Origin: Bacteroidales bacterium UBA1736 | GTDB taxonomy: Bacteria; Bacteroidota; Bacteroidia; Bacteroidales; UBA932 | DNA: 7,076 bases | Direction: 5' to 3' | NCBI GenBank assembly: GCA_002315825.1 | Contig: DCIC01000041.1 | Location: 5,301 to 12,376, forward strand | Shown: positions 5,620 through 7,076 of the stretch, one piece after another | Position numbering within the stretch: the stretch's first letter is position 1 | How the letters are laid out: each line of letters starts with the position of its first letter | The notes under the pieces: model-generated | Seen by the model: only the letters and a program-made list of their open reading frames with translations | Told to the model about the DNA's origin: nothing | The model's database searches: none | Translations under genes and position numbers: made by a program

Positions 5620-6651
5620 ATGAAAAGAATATCATTCGTTCTCTGCGCCATCATTATGGTCGCAGAGTTTGGCGCTTACGCCCAGGAAAATCCCGATCAG
5701 GAAGCAGCAAAAAAAGCCGCGGCTGATGCATACGCCGCCCTGTCACAAGCTCCGGGAGTAGTGGACAAACCCAATTATTGGAGCACCGCAGCCCTACTGA
5801 AGATAGACTTCACCAACACGTCTCTTTCCAACTGGGCGGCAGGAGGATATATGAATGCGACCCTCAAATCCTTTGTGGATGTCAATGCAAACTACAAAAA
5901 AGATGATATGTACTGGAACAACCGTCTTCAGTTGGATTACGGATTCCTCTACTCGGCCGACAAGCCTTTTCTCCAGAAAAGCGACGACCGTATATATCTT
6001 GAAAGCAAGTGGGGGTATGCGGCAAAGTTCATAAAGAATCTGAACTACTCAGCGCAATACAGTTTCAAGTCTCAGTTTTCAAACAGCTGGACTTATGTCA
6101 CCCCGGCGATCGAGCACCCTACAAAACAGGACTGGATGGACTTGAGAACTCTAAAATCTGCATTTCTAGCCCCTGCATATACAACAATAGCGCTCGGTAT
6201 GGATTGGATTCCGACCAAATGGCTCACCGTCAACATCGCCCCGTTGACCGGAGGTTTCACGATTGTCAGGGTCGAATCCCTGAGGCCTACCTACTCGATG
6301 CCCAAGAACGAGGACGGAACTTACAAGGGAGCCCGCTTCGAGTTCGGAGCCCAGTTGAAGATGGATGGTAAAGTCAACATCAACAACAACTTCAACTACA
6401 CAACTCAGCTTGTTCTCTTCTCGGATTATCTGAATCATCCCGAAAATCTGAGAGTCAACTGGGATAACCGTTTCGACTGGAAAGTAGCCAAGTATTTCTC
6501 TTTCACCATCACCAGTTACTTGATATATGATGACAAAGTATATATCAAGAACGACAAGGATATTGAGGAATATCCCAACGGAAGAAGAAGAGTACAGTTT
6601 ATGGAGTCACTCGCATTCGGATTCTCTTATTCCCTCGGAGGCAAAAAATGA
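5620..6651 (+). CDS. DUF3078 domain-containing exported protein
   Basis: The 343-residue protein matches DUF3078, a Bacteroidota family of unknown function. Residues 1-21 are a signal peptide (MKRISFVLCAIIMVAEFGAYA|QE). A short Ala-rich charged segment follows (27-42). The domain body then shows LSNWAAGGYMNAT (69-81), MYWNNRLQLDYGF (97-109), the family's best-conserved stretch at 182-216 (containing APAYTTIALGMDW and NIAPLTGG), and WDNRFDWKVAKYFSF (271-285). The frequent aromatic/polar alternation suggests amphipathic beta strands, so a small outer-membrane barrel is plausible, but the C terminus is LGGKK and lacks the usual final Phe. There is no lipobox. It begins 10 nt after proS without a visible ribosome site, and its TGA overlaps the tilS ATG, so it is the middle gene of an operon. 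No role is established. Confidence 0.88.
   Translation: MKRISFVLCAIIMVAEFGAYAQENPDQEAAKKAAADAYAALSQAPGVVDKPNYWSTAALLKIDFTNTSLSNWAAGGYMNATLKSFVDVNANYKKDDMYWNNRLQLDYGFLYSADKPFLQKSDDRIYLESKWGYAAKFIKNLNYSAQYSFKSQFSNSWTYVTPAIEHPTKQDWMDLRTLKSAFLAPAYTTIALGMDWIPTKWLTVNIAPLTGGFTIVRVESLRPTYSMPKNEDGTYKGARFEFGAQLKMDGKVNINNNFNYTTQLVLFSDYLNHPENLRVNWDNRFDWKVAKYFSFTITSYLIYDDKVYIKNDKDIEEYPNGRRRVQFMESLAFGFSYSLGGKK
6637..6641 (+). promoter_or_regulatory. Ribosome binding site of tilS inside the DUF3078 gene
   Basis: GGAGG lies 6 nt before the tilS ATG at 6648 and within the last codons of the DUF3078 gene. It is the strongest Shine-Dalgarno match in the window and fixes the tilS start. Together with the ATGA stop/start overlap it supports translational coupling of the two genes. 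Confidence 0.75.
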
Positions 6652-7076
6652 CAGAGGATTGTTTCAAAGTATCGTTGGACAAACTGACTTCCGGCTCAGA
6701 GCTGCTGATTGCCGCAGTGAGCGGAGGTATTGATTCGATGTGTCTGGCCGAACTTTTGACAAAGACTTCTCACCCATTCGTAATGGCCCATTGCAATTTC
6801 AATCTCCGCGGGGAGGAAAGCGACGGAGACTTTATTTTTGTCAGGGACTGGGCGGATAGGCACTCCGTCCCCTTTTATTCAAAATCATTCGACACCCTTT
6901 CATACGCTGAGTCAAAAGGTATCAGCATCGAGATGGCTGCGAGGGAACTCAGATACGGATGGTTCTCTCAATTATGCAAAGAACTGGGATGCACAACTCT
7001 AGCCGTGGCGCATAATGCCAACGACAATGTCGAGACCCTGTTTCTCAATCTTCTGCGCGGCACCGGAGGACGCGGC
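6648..7076 (+). CDS. tilS: tRNA(Ile)-lysidine synthase (TilS), N-terminal part
   Basis: TilS uses ATP and lysine to turn C34 of the CAU-anticodon tRNA-Ile into lysidine, so that it reads AUA and is charged with isoleucine; it is essential in most bacteria. The frame is open from the ATG at 6648 to the window end: 143 residues, exactly in frame, of a protein normally over 400. The N-terminal PP-loop ATPase domain shows AAVSGGIDSM with the signature SGGIDS at 25-30, AHCNFNLRGEESD (47-59), a conserved EMAARELRYGWF helix (95-106), AVAHNANDNVETLFLNLLRG (119-138) and GTGGRG at the edge. The His-Asn-Ala-Asn-Asp segment replaces the HhrdD form common elsewhere but keeps the Asp and downstream Glu. 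It overlaps the DUF3078 stop by 4 nt (ATGA) and has a good ribosome site. The C-terminal tRNA-binding domains are outside the window. Confidence 0.95.
   Translation, partial: MTEDCFKVSLDKLTSGSELLIAAVSGGIDSMCLAELLTKTSHPFVMAHCNFNLRGEESDGDFIFVRDWADRHSVPFYSKSFDTLSYAESKGISIEMAARELRYGWFSQLCKELGCTTLAVAHNANDNVETLFLNLLRGTGGRG

Overview
This window looks like an ordinary chromosomal segment from a member of the Bacteroidota, most likely the order Bacteroidales. Four things point there: an archaeal/eukaryotic-type prolyl-tRNA synthetase with a degenerate C-terminal zinc site; a DUF3078 secreted protein, a family I know only from Bacteroidota; an OmpP1/FadL-like barrel of the type often annotated in Bacteroides; and a TAnnTTTG promoter element with few strong Shine-Dalgarno sequences. 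I saw no mobile element, CRISPR array, rRNA or tRNA. The lineage is inferred from remembered family features, not from a search.

Layout. Positions 1-1002 (+) hold the 3' part of lpxA (lipid A biosynthesis), followed 3 nt later by a complete WbqC-family gene. This pair runs head-on into a leftward pair at 999-4056 (-). That pair consists of a gene for a repeat-rich lipoprotein, transcribed first, and a gene for a FadL-like outer-membrane barrel 37 nt downstream. The stop codons of the WbqC gene and the barrel gene share the four bases CTAG. From 4131 to the right edge (+) there is a tight operon: proS, a DUF3078 protein gene (10-nt gap) and tilS, which starts inside the DUF3078 stop (ATGA overlap) and is cut by the window end. 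The 74-bp gap at 4057-4130 is the only clear divergent promoter region. No gene-free stretch exceeds 300 bases.

How the genes fit together. The left and middle blocks are about the cell envelope: lipid A acylation, a protein family linked to surface polysaccharide loci, an outer-membrane barrel and a lipoprotein. The right block joins two translation-fidelity enzymes (charging of tRNA-Pro and lysidine modification of tRNA-Ile) to an exported protein of unknown function.

I did not find a convincing new multi-gene system. The points most worth checking are a perfect 13-bp inverted repeat early in the WbqC gene, the 15-bp in-frame tandem repeat (GPGWY) and aromatic block in the unrecognised lipoprotein, and the pairing of that lipoprotein with the barrel.
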